A DNA stretch of 64,000 nt from CAWBRT01 sp963832365. Its GTDB lineage: Bacteria; Acidobacteriota; Terriglobia; Terriglobales; Acidobacteriaceae. Where the stretch lies: positions 124,001 through 188,000 of the forward strand of contig CAWHUL010000027.1 in NCBI GenBank assembly GCA_963832365.1, read 5' to 3'. Positions 17,900 to 26,828 of the stretch are shown here, piece by piece; position 1 is the stretch's first letter, and the number at the start of each line of letters is the position of its first letter. The notes under the pieces were generated by a model, which made no database searches, had not been told where the DNA came from, and saw nothing but the letters and a program-made list of their open reading frames with translations. Position numbers and translations under genes: made by a program.

Positions 17900-19551
17900 T
17901 AGCTGCAAGTGTCAACCCGTACATTCTCACGCTGGTGACGTTTGTTCCGCTATTCGGGGCGCTACTGCTCGCGTTGTTTCCCCGGCGTGATCGCGACATC
18001 CGCGCCTTTGCGCTGCTGGTCAGCATTGTTACGTTCCTGTTCTCACTCCATCTGCCCTGGTACTTCCGAGAACAGGTCAAGCTCGCACAGCCACACCTGG
18101 CCACCGGTCACACTCTGACTCCGCCGGGCCTCTCGCTTGCGTATGAAGTCGACAAAGCCTGGATTTCGACACCGAACATCCATTACCACATGGGTATCGA
18201 CGGTATCTCGCTCTGGCTGGTGCTGCTCACAACGTTCCTGGTTCCTTTGTGCGTGATGGTCTCGTGGCGCTCGATTCACGACCGGGTGAAGGAATTTTTC
18301 ATTCTGCTGCTGGTGCTGGAAACGGCAATGATCGGCGTATTCGTGGCGCTCGATCTTTTCCTGTTTTACTTCTTTTGGGAAGCAACGCTGATCCCCATGG
18401 CCCTGCTGATCGGAATGTACGGCCACGAGCGACGGGTTTACGCAGCGGTCAAGTTTTTCCTGTTCACCATGGTTGCGTCGGTCTTTATGCTCGCCGCAAT
18501 CATCTGGCTCTATGCCAAGAGTGGAACCTTCGACTTCGTGACCTTGCAAGCGCTGTTGCAGGCCGGCGCGTTGCCGGGAATGGAGCATGCCGCACAGTGG
18601 CTTTTTCTTGGCTTTTTTATCGCATTTGCAGTCAAGGTGCCGCTCTTCCCGCTGCACACCTGGCTTCCCGACGCGCACGTCGAAGCCCCGGCCGCCGGGT
18701 CCGTTCTTCTGGCTGCTGTACTGCTGAAGATGGGAACTTACGGCCTATTGCGATTCAATGTTGGGTTGTTTCCGGAGCAGGCCCGCCGAAACGCCGACTG
18801 GATCGCGGTCCTGGCAATCATCGGAATCATCTACGGCGCGCTGGTTGCCATGGTGCAGCCGAACATGAAGAAACTGGTCGCTTATTCTTCCATCAGCCAC
18901 CTGGGGTTGGTAGTGCTCGGCATCTTCAGCTTCACCACGGCCGGAGTTGACGGCGCTGTATATCAAATGTTGAATCATGGCATCTCGACCGGCGCGCTAT
19001 TTATCCTCTGCGGCATCATCTACGAGCGGCGGCACACCTACGAAATCGCGCAGTACGGCGGTCTGGCCACGCCGATGCCGGTCTATGCGACCTTCTTTCT
19101 GGTGATCACCTTGTCTTCTATAGGCTTGCCGTTGCTGAACGGGTTCATCGGCGAATACCTGATCCTCAGTGGATCGTTTCAGGCGAAGGCATGGTGGGGT
19201 GTGCTCGCGGCAAGCGGGGTGATCTGGAGCGCATGCTATATGCTCTGGCTCTACCAGCGTCTTTTCTACGGAGTTGTCACGAATCCCGTAAATGCCGGAT
19301 TGCCGGATCTCGACGATCGCGAGCGCAGTTGCCTCTGGCCGCTTGCGATTGCCGCGCTGGTTATGGGAGTCGCTCCTTCGCTATGGATGAACCGCATCGA
19401 CCAGTCTGTCGCCCAGATGCTCGCACCTTTCCAAAAGCAGGCAGCCGCTCAGGCGCAGCACAGGGCGCAACCAAGTGCAACGAAGGCGGCGCAAACGCAG
19501 CACTCAGCGGCAATTTCGCTTGAGAAAGCAAGCCAGGTGAACGGCCGATGA
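17896..19551 (+). CDS. nuoM: NADH-quinone oxidoreductase subunit M (cluster 1)
   Basis: Antiporter-like subunit of 551 residues starting at the ATG overlapping the nuoL stop (ATGA). Typical segments are ETAMIGVFVALDLFLFYFFW with the proton-path Glu, KVPLFPLHTWLPDAHVEAP, and KKLVAYSSISHLGLVVLG. The last 40 residues form a Gln/Ala/Ser-rich tail beyond the final helix. The cluster 2 copy also has a low-complexity tail, but of different composition. Confidence 0.94.
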   Translation: MIAASVNPYILTLVTFVPLFGALLLALFPRRDRDIRAFALLVSIVTFLFSLHLPWYFREQVKLAQPHLATGHTLTPPGLSLAYEVDKAWISTPNIHYHMGIDGISLWLVLLTTFLVPLCVMVSWRSIHDRVKEFFILLLVLETAMIGVFVALDLFLFYFFWEATLIPMALLIGMYGHERRVYAAVKFFLFTMVASVFMLAAIIWLYAKSGTFDFVTLQALLQAGALPGMEHAAQWLFLGFFIAFAVKVPLFPLHTWLPDAHVEAPAAGSVLLAAVLLKMGTYGLLRFNVGLFPEQARRNADWIAVLAIIGIIYGALVAMVQPNMKKLVAYSSISHLGLVVLGIFSFTTAGVDGAVYQMLNHGISTGALFILCGIIYERRHTYEIAQYGGLATPMPVYATFFLVITLSSIGLPLLNGFIGEYLILSGSFQAKAWWGVLAASGVIWSACYMLWLYQRLFYGVVTNPVNAGLPDLDDRERSCLWPLAIAALVMGVAPSLWMNRIDQSVAQMLAPFQKQAAAQAQHRAQPSATKAAQTQHSAAISLEKASQVNGR

Positions 19552-21014
19552 TACCCGGCATCGACTACATTCGAATTCTTCCGGAAATCGTGCTTTCGGT
19601 CTTCGGCATGATCGTCATGGTGGCAGACCCGCTGCTGCCCGAGTATGAAAGCCGCAAGTCAATGGGGTTTGTCTCGGCTCTCGGATGCGTCTGCGCTCTG
19701 TGCGCTACCTTTTATCAGGCGGCATTTCCCGGCACGGCGTTTTTCAACATGGTGCGGGTCGATGGCTTCAGTGTGTTCTTCCACATTGTCGTCATCGCGG
19801 TTGCACTGCTCACTACGCTCAGTTCGTTCGAATACCTGGAAGTGCAGAAGATTCGCCTCGGCGAGTACTACGGCCTGATCCTGCTCGGCACGGTCGGCAT
19901 GTGCCTGATGTCCTCAGCCATCGAGTTGGTGCTTATCTTTATCGCCCTTGAGATCTCTTCCATCGCGACATACGTTCTGGCTGGATTCCGCCGCCGCGTC
20001 GCCAGCAGCGCGGAGTCGTCTATCAAATACTTCCTGCTGGGCTCGTTCGCGACCGCGTTTTTCCTTTACGGCGTCGCGCTCATGTTCGGCGCCACCGGAT
20101 CCACGAATGTCGACCAGATTGCCGCCGCACTGCGCAACGGCGCGCCAACGCTGGCATATCTGGCTATGGCGATGATGTTCGTGGGTCTCGGCTTCAAAGT
20201 CGCTACCGCTCCATTCCAGGTGTGGACTCCGGATGTCTATGAAGGTGCCCCGGCGCCGGTCGTCGGATTCATGTCGACCGCCCCCAAGGCGGCGGCGTTC
20301 GCCGTGCTGCTGCGTGTGCTGTACGGCACCGCAAGCGGCAGCGCATTCTGGGGCCAACCAAGGCCGGGATGGTTCTGGATGATATGGGTTTCCGCAGCCT
20401 TGTCAATGACTCTCGGGAACCTCGGAGCGCTGGTGCAGTCGAACGTTAAGCGCCTGCTGGCCTACTCGTCGATCGCCCATGCCGGATACTTGCTGGTCGC
20501 CTTTGCCGCAATCCGCGACAACGGTGCGGGAATCTCCGCCGCGATGTTTTACTCCGCGTCTTATGCCGCCATGAACGTCGGCGCCTTTGCCGTGGTGAGC
20601 CACTTCGCAAGCGCCGGCGAGAAATACGTGAACGTCGATGACTACGCTGGGCTCGGCCGTCGCTCGCCCATGCTGGCGGCGGCGCTGACGGTCTTCCTGC
20701 TCTCCCTGATCGGAATCCCGATTACCGGTGGGTTTCTGGCAAAGTTTTACGTCTTCACCGCCGCGCTGCAGTCGAGCCTTGTGATCCTCACGATCATCGG
20801 CGTCATCAACAGCGCCATCGGCGCATACTACTATCTGCGTTTGATCGTGTTGATGTACATGCGCGAACCGCAGAGCGACGCTCCCGTGCCGCCAATTCCA
20901 TTTGCGGCGGGGCTGGCGATGGTGCTCAGCCTGATAGCTACAATTTATCTTGGCGTGCTGCCAGGCCCAGTGCTCAACTTCGCCCTCGACGCAGCGCGTG
21001 AACTCGTCCGTTGA
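19548..21014 (+). CDS. nuoN: NADH-quinone oxidoreductase subunit N (cluster 1)
   Basis: The third antiporter-like subunit, 488 residues. Visible hallmarks are ALEISSIATYVLAGFRRR, SSIKYFLLGSFATAFFLYG, KVATAPFQVWTPDVYEGAP, NVKRLLAYSSIAHAGYLLVA and the C-terminal INSAIGAYYYLRL. It overlaps nuoM by four bases and ends the plus-strand cluster. Its stop faces that of atpE (convergent), with a hairpin between. Confidence 0.95.
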   Translation: MIPGIDYIRILPEIVLSVFGMIVMVADPLLPEYESRKSMGFVSALGCVCALCATFYQAAFPGTAFFNMVRVDGFSVFFHIVVIAVALLTTLSSFEYLEVQKIRLGEYYGLILLGTVGMCLMSSAIELVLIFIALEISSIATYVLAGFRRRVASSAESSIKYFLLGSFATAFFLYGVALMFGATGSTNVDQIAAALRNGAPTLAYLAMAMMFVGLGFKVATAPFQVWTPDVYEGAPAPVVGFMSTAPKAAAFAVLLRVLYGTASGSAFWGQPRPGWFWMIWVSAALSMTLGNLGALVQSNVKRLLAYSSIAHAGYLLVAFAAIRDNGAGISAAMFYSASYAAMNVGAFAVVSHFASAGEKYVNVDDYAGLGRRSPMLAAALTVFLLSLIGIPITGGFLAKFYVFTAALQSSLVILTIIGVINSAIGAYYYLRLIVLMYMREPQSDAPVPPIPFAAGLAMVLSLIATIYLGVLPGPVLNFALDAARELVR

Positions 21015-21125
21015 TGATTCACCCCGTTGAGGTAAGCCGAATTCCCACATCTGCCAACTGCGGATATGGGGCACCATGCATCGTCCGTTGATGAAACTCA
21101 CTTCAGAATGATCGCAAAAGCAAAA

Positions 21126-21148
21126 GGCCTCCCCGTCGAGAGGAGGCC
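21126..21148 (-). terminator. rho-independent terminator after atpE
   Basis: Inverted repeat GGCCTCC (21126-21132) and GGAGGCC (21142-21148). Read on the minus strand the stem is followed by TTTTGCTTTT, a U-rich tract, so it should end the atp transcript. On plus it follows nuoN but lacks a good T run. Confidence 0.7.
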
Positions 21149-21186
21149 CTGGATCTATGCGAGTTCAAAAGACTCTGCCGGGCGAA

Positions 21187-21501
21187 CTACACTACCTTGG
21201 CAAAGATCACGACCAGCGTAAACAGCACCAGCGATTCGATGAAGGCCAAACCAAGAATCATGGCAAGCTGAATTCCAGCGCGAGCGGAAGGGTTCCGGGC
21301 CATGCCTTCGCAGGCAGCCGAACCGACTTTGCCCTGACCCAGCGCAGCCATTCCAGCGGCAATAGCCATGCCGAAGCCGGAGGCGATAGCGACCCAATTA
21401 ACCGGTTTAGCCGCTTCAGCGCCAGGTGTTTGTGCAAAGGCGGGCGTCACCATGACTGAAAGGGCGACGATCATCAGCAGAACGAACATCAGTTTACGCA
21501 T
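21187..21501 (-). CDS. atpE: ATP synthase F0 subunit c, with N-terminal signal-like peptide
   Basis: The proteolipid ring subunit of F0. The 104-residue product is about 25 longer than E. coli subunit c. The first 23 residues (MRKLMFVLLMIVALSVMVTP then AFA) look like a cleavable signal peptide, and the two ring helices follow. Helix 1 has GMAALGQGKVGSAACEGMAR and the RNP polar loop; helix 2 has the ion-binding Glu (E89) in AFIESLVLFTLVV. The Gln in helix 1 and the Glu-Ser pair are also found in Na+-binding rings, but the following Thr and Tyr of the classic Na+ site are Leu and Phe here, so I do not call ion choice. It is the last gene before the 21126 hairpin. Confidence 0.92.
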   Translation of the reverse strand: MRKLMFVLLMIVALSVMVTPAFAQTPGAEAAKPVNWVAIASGFGMAIAAGMAALGQGKVGSAACEGMARNPSARAGIQLAMILGLAFIESLVLFTLVVIFAKVV

Positions 21502-21623
21502 TGTATTGCTCCTAGTAATGCCCCGCAGGGCTGAGTGTCGCTGCCAGTGGGTGGTTGGCGCCCCTAATGCGACGCCCTCACGCTTGCGGCGAAAACCGAA
21601 CTTGAAACCTTGCAAACCGCGAC

Positions 21624-22355
21624 CTAGTGCTCGTGGGCCACGGCCTCGCCCAGGTACACCATCGCCAGCAACATAAAGATATAGGTCTGGATCAATGCCA
21701 CGCCGATGTGCAGGCCCATGAAAATCACGGGGACACCAATCGGGATCAGCGAAAAGAACACGAGAGTCACCATGTCTCCGGCAAACATGTTGGCAAAGAG
21801 ACGGATGGTGAGCGAAAGAATTCGCGCCAAGTGGCTGCATATCTCGATGACGAACATGAGCGGCGCCAGCCACCATACTGGACCCAGGAAGTGCTTGATG
21901 TATCCCGCGCCGTTCGTGCGGATGCCGTGGTAGTGGTAGTAAATCCACGTCACGATGGCACAACCCAGCGGAACCGAGGGCACTCCCGTCGGAGTCTCAA
22001 AGAACGGAACCAGTCCGAGCAGATTGCACGAAATGATGAACAATCCCAGTATGGATATGTAGGGAACGTAACGCTCATAATCATGCCCGATGATCTCGTG
22101 GCTCGAATCGCCGACGAAGCCATCGAGACTCTCCATGACGTGCTGGAGGCCCCCCGGCTTTTCCACCGAGAGTCGCGAGCGCACAATCAGAAAGAGCATC
22201 ACGAGCAAGAGGGCAACCAGGATCTGCATCGCCACATAATTTGGAATGGGCTCGTGCGGGTGTTTGACGGTAATTCCCAACGTGTGCAGCAACGCCGTGA
22301 CGGGAGCCGCAAGGAGCCGGTTAAGAAGAGCGGTAAAAGGAAGTAAAGGTTCCAT
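21624..22355 (-). CDS. atpB: ATP synthase F0 subunit a
   Basis: The stator subunit that forms the half-channels against the c-ring, 243 residues. The family signature LARILSLTIRLFANMFAGD contains the essential arginine. A late helix has IQTYIFMLLAMVYLGEA. An amphipathic N-terminal helix starts MEPLLPFTALLNRLL. It lies 20 bp downstream of the AtpI-like gene and 122 bp upstream of atpE. No atpF (subunit b) or F1 genes occur nearby. Confidence 0.94.
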   Translation of the reverse strand: MEPLLPFTALLNRLLAAPVTALLHTLGITVKHPHEPIPNYVAMQILVALLLVMLFLIVRSRLSVEKPGGLQHVMESLDGFVGDSSHEIIGHDYERYVPYISILGLFIISCNLLGLVPFFETPTGVPSVPLGCAIVTWIYYHYHGIRTNGAGYIKHFLGPVWWLAPLMFVIEICSHLARILSLTIRLFANMFAGDMVTLVFFSLIPIGVPVIFMGLHIGVALIQTYIFMLLAMVYLGEAVAHEH

Positions 22356-22375
22356 TCGGGTATTTTTGTATCAGG

Positions 22376-22843
22376 CTAAAGTCCGCGCCGGAAGGCGCCA
22401 AATGCCTCGTAAACAGCCTCGCAAAGCAGGGCGGGAACGGGCACGCACAAGCCAACCAGGTAGCCGTAAAGGCCCCTTTGAGAACATCTGAATATAGCAT
22501 ACGATCCCAGCGCTACCAAAAGGATACGGACGGTAAAGCGGAAAACGATGATGCCGCCGCGCTCGCGGCTTTGCCCGGTCGTGATGCGTTCGCCCAGAGC
22601 GTTCACCGCTTGCGTCAGCCAGCGAAAATTGTGCCATGAGAGTGCGACGCCCAGTGCAGCGCCGAGCGCAACCGCAAGCCCGAATCCCAACGCCGAGCAC
22701 GCAATGACGGCGATTCCAATAACGCCGATGGCGCGCTGCATACGCCAGACCGCGCGGTCGTAGAATGCCTCTGAAAGGCGCTCAGCTAGGGTCGCAGGCG
22801 CCTGACTGTCGGGTGCCGACGCAGGTTGTTCATTCTCGTTCAT
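22376..22843 (-). CDS. AtpI-like F0F1 assembly/ATP synthase I protein
   Basis: A 155-residue protein with four likely membrane helices (about 38-56, 58-72, 98-117, 126-146). It is placed directly before atpB, as ATP synthase I-chain proteins are. AtpI helps c-ring assembly and is not part of the mature enzyme. Sequence conservation in this family is low, so the call rests on topology plus position. Its start overlaps the end of the small AtpZ-like gene by 14 bp. Confidence 0.75.
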   Translation of the reverse strand: MNENEQPASAPDSQAPATLAERLSEAFYDRAVWRMQRAIGVIGIAVIACSALGFGLAVALGAALGVALSWHNFRWLTQAVNALGERITTGQSRERGGIIVFRFTVRILLVALGSYAIFRCSQRGLYGYLVGLCVPVPALLCEAVYEAFGAFRRGL

Positions 22844-23084
22844 TGAAAGAAGAGAGCGCCATGCGGATCATCTTGACGAAGCCGACGATGGCGCCAAGAA
22901 TCAGCCCCGCCAAATAAATCCAGTGTTGATGCAGCCAGTGGTCGAGTGCCAGTCCGATCAGATATCCGACAATGACGGCTGCCGGAAGAATGAATCCTAT
23001 CTCCGAGTAGCGGGCCAGCAGAACCAGCGGATCTTTGTTCTTCTTGCCTTCCGGGTGCTTGGAGCCGCTGTCATCCATGGCCAA
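22830..23084 (-). CDS. AtpZ/AtpQ-like small membrane protein of the atp operon
   Basis: The 84-residue protein has a charged N-terminus and two helices: YSEIGFILPAAVIVGYLIGL (about 26-45) and WIYLAGLILGAIVGFVKMI (about 55-73). The pattern of a glycine-rich first helix followed by DHWLH is typical of the AtpZ family, which pairs with AtpI and has been linked to Mg/Ca entry or F0 assembly. It starts the F0 gene run, 56 bp after tatA. Confidence 0.8.
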   Translation of the reverse strand: MAMDDSGSKHPEGKKNKDPLVLLARYSEIGFILPAAVIVGYLIGLALDHWLHQHWIYLAGLILGAIVGFVKMIRMALSSFNERE

Positions 23085-23140
23085 GCAAGGCTAGCAGTAG
23101 AGGCCCCGGATGCGCAAACCGTTGGCCATTGCCTAGGCGG

Positions 23141-23317
23141 TTACGCCTTAGGGTCGACCGGTTTGCTCTCGTCTTCGCCGCTGACGCTTTTCTTGAAAGA
23201 GCGAATTCCTTCACCCAGTCCCTTGCCCAGTTCCGGAAGCTTCTTCGGTCCGAACACGAGCAGGGCTATGAAAAGGATCACAAGAAGATGCATCGGTTGA
23301 AACAAGCCTTCAAACAT
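23141..23317 (-). CDS. tatA: Sec-independent protein translocase protein TatA/E
   Basis: A 58-residue frame reads MFEGLFQPMHLLVILFIALL and then VFGPKKLPELGKGLGEGIRS. This is the complete TatA plan: a short N-terminus, one membrane helix (about 8-22), the FGPKKLPELG hinge, an amphipathic helix and an acidic tail (GEDESKPVDPKA). TatA forms the pore for folded proteins with twin-arginine signals. It lies between nuoN of cluster 2 and the atp genes, all on minus. TATACT lies about 30 bases upstream and could be its own -10 box. No tatB or tatC is in the window. Confidence 0.93.
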   Translation of the reverse strand: MFEGLFQPMHLLVILFIALLVFGPKKLPELGKGLGEGIRSFKKSVSGEDESKPVDPKA

Positions 23318-23382
23318 ACCAGTACCTCAAAGACAGTATATATCTTGCGCAAGCGGGTTCGAGTCGGTGAAGCAGCGAAAAG

Positions 23383-23405
23383 CCGGAATCCGGCAGTGAT
23401 TCCGG
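23383..23405 (-). terminator. candidate weak terminator after nuoN of cluster 2
   Basis: CCGGAATC (23383-23390) and GATTCCGG (23398-23405) form an 8-bp stem with a 7-base loop. On minus it is followed by C-TTTT. It lies between the nuoN stop and tatA and may separate the nuo and tatA-atp transcripts. The T run is short, so read-through is likely. Confidence 0.5.
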
Positions 23406-23424
23406 TTCAACATCATGCACCTGT

Positions 23425-24954
23425 CTACTTGACCAGTTGAGCGATTGAGTTCAAGGGGCCGCTGTTCATCGACCAATACACGGCTTGAATGAGCAGGTTC
23501 GGAAAGATTCCGATCCCAATCGTGCCCACTCCGGCGATCGTAAGGGCAAGGCGCATTCCCGGACCAATGCTAACCGGCTCGGCATCGACCGCCTGCTTCA
23601 TGAACATCGCATTCGCAATCTTCATGTAGTAGTACAAGCCGATCACGGCATAGAGCACCGCGATGGTGGCCAGAGTGTAATGTCCCGTCTGCATCAAGCT
23701 GAGGAAGATGAAGTACTTTCCAAGGAATCCGGCGAATGGCGGAATGCCTGCCAGCGACAACAGGAAAGCCATCATCAGCAGGGCTTCCGTCGGAGCCTTG
23801 AAAAACAATCCGTTAATGTCGTCAAGATCATCGCCGATGATATTACGGCGACGTAGAGAGGTGATGACGGCAAAAGCACCGAGGTTCATGAATGTGTACA
23901 CCAACAGATACACCAGAATTCCCTGGATGCCGGTCTGATGATCCTTGCCATCGCTGGCGATCAGTCCGAGCAGCATGTACCCGACATGAGCGATGGAGGA
24001 ATACGCAAGCAGCCGCTTCAGGTTTGTCTGGGTGATCGCCGCCAGGTTACCGCCCGTCATGGTCGCTACCGAAACAAAGATCAGCAGCGGAATATACAAA
24101 GGCCGCAGCGGATAGAGTGCAAACAGGAAGATGCGCAGAAGCATCGCCCATGCGGCGGCCTTCACTGCCACCGACATGAACCCGGTAACGCTGGTTGGCG
24201 CTCCTTCGTAAGCGTCGGGCGCCCACTGATGGAATGGAACGGCAGCGATCTTGAACAGCAGGCCGGTCGCAGTGGTGATGAGCGCGAGGATGATCACTGG
24301 ATCGCGTGGATTTGTGGCGATACGATTTTGCAGCGCGATGCCGATTTCGGCAAGATTGGTGGAACCCGAAAGACCGTAGAGCAGCGACAATCCATAGGCG
24401 AAGATGCCGGATGAAAATGCGCCGAGCAACAAATACTTCAGCGCGGCTTCATTGGAACGCTTGTCGCGGCGCAGGAAACCGACCAGGATGTAGGTCGACA
24501 GCGCCATCAGTTCGAGTCCAATGAACAGAAGCACCAGATCGAAGCCGCAAGCCATGCACATCATGCCAACAACCGAGAACAGGATCAGTGCATAAAATTC
24601 GCCGTGCGATTCGCGCTCAACTTCCAAATAACGCACCGACATCAGGATCGCCACCGCCGCTCCCACCAGGAACAGGTAGAAGAAATAAATGGCGACGCGG
24701 TCCATTAGAACCCCGCCGAAAAATCCTGAGCTGAACGTAACCGCCTGTCTGCTTAAGGCCAATTGAATCTTAAGAACTCCGCCGGCGGAGAAGCACAAGC
24801 CCATCAAGGCAGCCACGGCGTTCAATCGTTTCCACTCGGCTGGCAAGATCAAATCGATCAGCAGTATCCCCAGCGCGAACAGTGTGAGCAGCACCATCGG
24901 CAGCGACAGCAGGTAATCGGAACTAGAGAAGTATTGTGAGATCGGCGTTGCCAC
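23425..24954 (-). CDS. nuoN: NADH-quinone oxidoreductase subunit N (cluster 2)
   Basis: Second NuoN, 509 residues, clearly diverged from the cluster 1 copy. Hallmarks are IGLELMALSTYILVGFLRRD, ALKYLLLGAFSSGIFAYG, KIAAVPFHQWAPDAYEGAP and NLKRLLAYSSIAHVGYMLLG. GLYYYMKIANAMFM follows near the C-terminus. It is the last nuo gene of the minus-strand cluster, 126 bp after nuoM. No defects are seen. Confidence 0.95.
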   Translation of the reverse strand: MATPISQYFSSSDYLLSLPMVLLTLFALGILLIDLILPAEWKRLNAVAALMGLCFSAGGVLKIQLALSRQAVTFSSGFFGGVLMDRVAIYFFYLFLVGAAVAILMSVRYLEVERESHGEFYALILFSVVGMMCMACGFDLVLLFIGLELMALSTYILVGFLRRDKRSNEAALKYLLLGAFSSGIFAYGLSLLYGLSGSTNLAEIGIALQNRIATNPRDPVIILALITTATGLLFKIAAVPFHQWAPDAYEGAPTSVTGFMSVAVKAAAWAMLLRIFLFALYPLRPLYIPLLIFVSVATMTGGNLAAITQTNLKRLLAYSSIAHVGYMLLGLIASDGKDHQTGIQGILVYLLVYTFMNLGAFAVITSLRRRNIIGDDLDDINGLFFKAPTEALLMMAFLLSLAGIPPFAGFLGKYFIFLSLMQTGHYTLATIAVLYAVIGLYYYMKIANAMFMKQAVDAEPVSIGPGMRLALTIAGVGTIGIGIFPNLLIQAVYWSMNSGPLNSIAQLVK

Positions 24955-25080
24955 GATCTTTATTGTCCCTTCAAGCTCCCGGCCCGTTGTCGATCACGGC
25001 CAGAAGGCAATAGCGTTACCCTAGAATCATCCCAGGGCCAAGAGGCTGCGAAAACACACAACCTGCGAACTGCCAGAGCG

Positions 25081-26748
25081 TTACTTCTTCCCTGACTGGG
25101 CCAATAAGGCCGTGCTTGGGAGCACCACTACATTAGCGGCCTTCTTCGGCGCCGCGGCATCGGTCTTGGCCTCAGCCTTCGGCGCAGGGGACGGCGCAGT
25201 CAGCACCGGAGCCGCGGCATTGTAATATCCGTTGCTGTTGATGCGCTCCACCATTTCCGTCACCGGCTGATCGAGAATGCGGAACAACGGCTTCGGATAG
25301 AGACCGATCCAGAACGCGCAGATGATCAACGGAACGAAGGTCGCCAACTCACGCGGCGTAAGGTCGAGCAGCTTTTCATTCTTCTTATTGGTTACCGGAC
25401 CGAAGAAAACACGTTGATAGAGCCAGAGCAGATAAGCCGCCCCGAGCACAACGCCAGGAACCGCCCAGACCGCCCATGCACGGTTAGCCATGAATGTGCC
25501 CTGCAAGATTGTGAACTCGCCCACAAAGCCGTTCAGCAGCGGCAAGCCCAGTGACGACATGAACATGATCAGCGTGACCGTGGCGTAAACCGGCATCACG
25601 GTTGAAATGCCGCCGTACTCGGCGATGTCGCGCGTGTGACGGCGCTCGTAAAGAATGCCGACAATCAAGAACAATGCACCGGTCGAAATACCGTGGTTAA
25701 TCTGCTGTATGACGGAACCGGCGATGCCGGCCTGGTTCAGCGCGAAAATGCCCAAGGTGCAGAAACCAAGGTGGCTCACGGACGAGTACGCCACCAGCTT
25801 CTTCATATCCTTTTGCATCAGCGAAACCAGCGCGCCGTAGATGATGCCGATCAGAGAAAGAGCGACCAGCCATCCGCGCAACACCGGGAACTTAATGATC
25901 GACGGGAAGAACGGCAGCGAGAAACGGATCAGGCCGTACGTTCCCATCTTCAGCAGAACGCCGGCCAGAATCACGGAACCGGCGGTTGGCGCTTCCACGT
26001 GAGCATCCGGCAACCAGGTGTGGAACGGGAACATCGGCACCTTGATCGCGAACCCGATGAAGAAGCCGAGGAACAGGATCACGCCGGCCACATCGCCATA
26101 AACCGCCGGAATCTGCGGAGCCGTGCGATAGAGCGAAAGCAGGTCGAATGTGTAAACGCCCGTCACCCGGTGATTGAAGAAATACAGGAACAAGATTCCC
26201 AGCAGCATCAGCACTGAACCGGCCAGCGTGTACAGAAAGAACTTGATGGCCGCATAGAGTTTGCGCGGGCCGCCCCAGATACCGATGAGCAGATACATCG
26301 GAACCAGCATCGCTTCCCAGAACACGAAGAACAGGAAGAGATCGAGGGCCATGAAGACGCCAAGCATGCCGGTTTGCAGTATCAGGAACCAGACGTAGTA
26401 TTCCTTCACTCGGCTCTGAATCGCCTCCCATGACGAGAGGATCGAGATCGCGCCCAGCATCGTGGTGAGCATGATCAGCAGGAACGAGATGCCGTCGATG
26501 CCTAGCGAGTAACCGGCTCCGATCGTCGGAATCCAGTTGTTCTGCGCGCCTTCGATGAACTTGAATCCCGGATAGTCCTTAACCGCCCAGAACCACGGGA
26601 CCAGCGGCAACGATACGGCAAAGCCGATGAATGCGAAGATGTTCGCCAGCCAGCGGATTGCGTTCGTGTTTTCCTTCGGAACAAAGAGGAGAACAAGTGC
26701 GCCGACCAGCGGCGTGAACAAAATGATTGAGAGGATATGGCTATACAT
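25081..26748 (-). CDS. nuoM: NADH-quinone oxidoreductase subunit M (cluster 2)
   Basis: Second NuoM, 555 residues. It shows QTGMLGVFMALDLFLFFVFW, KVPMFPFHTWLPDAHVEAPT and KKLVAYSSVSHLGFCTLG. The last 45 residues form an Ala/Pro/Lys-rich tail (about 505-555) after the final helix, ending LLAQSGKK, which standard NuoM lacks. The core is intact. It lies 80 bp after nuoL. Confidence 0.95.
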   Translation of the reverse strand: MYSHILSIILFTPLVGALVLLFVPKENTNAIRWLANIFAFIGFAVSLPLVPWFWAVKDYPGFKFIEGAQNNWIPTIGAGYSLGIDGISFLLIMLTTMLGAISILSSWEAIQSRVKEYYVWFLILQTGMLGVFMALDLFLFFVFWEAMLVPMYLLIGIWGGPRKLYAAIKFFLYTLAGSVLMLLGILFLYFFNHRVTGVYTFDLLSLYRTAPQIPAVYGDVAGVILFLGFFIGFAIKVPMFPFHTWLPDAHVEAPTAGSVILAGVLLKMGTYGLIRFSLPFFPSIIKFPVLRGWLVALSLIGIIYGALVSLMQKDMKKLVAYSSVSHLGFCTLGIFALNQAGIAGSVIQQINHGISTGALFLIVGILYERRHTRDIAEYGGISTVMPVYATVTLIMFMSSLGLPLLNGFVGEFTILQGTFMANRAWAVWAVPGVVLGAAYLLWLYQRVFFGPVTNKKNEKLLDLTPRELATFVPLIICAFWIGLYPKPLFRILDQPVTEMVERINSNGYYNAAAPVLTAPSPAPKAEAKTDAAAPKKAANVVVLPSTALLAQSGKK

Positions 26749-26828
26749 TTTCTAAATTCCGTCCGTGACGTTTCCCGTCGAATGCAACCATTTCGCCCGC
26801 GCCGCGAGGCGCGGACAGCGAAAGCGCC

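Noticed and set aside
21187..21501. Na+-specific c-ring
   Set aside because: Gln in helix 1 and Glu-Ser in helix 2 fit, but the Thr and Tyr of the classic Na+ site are Leu and Phe. Ion choice cannot be decided by eye.
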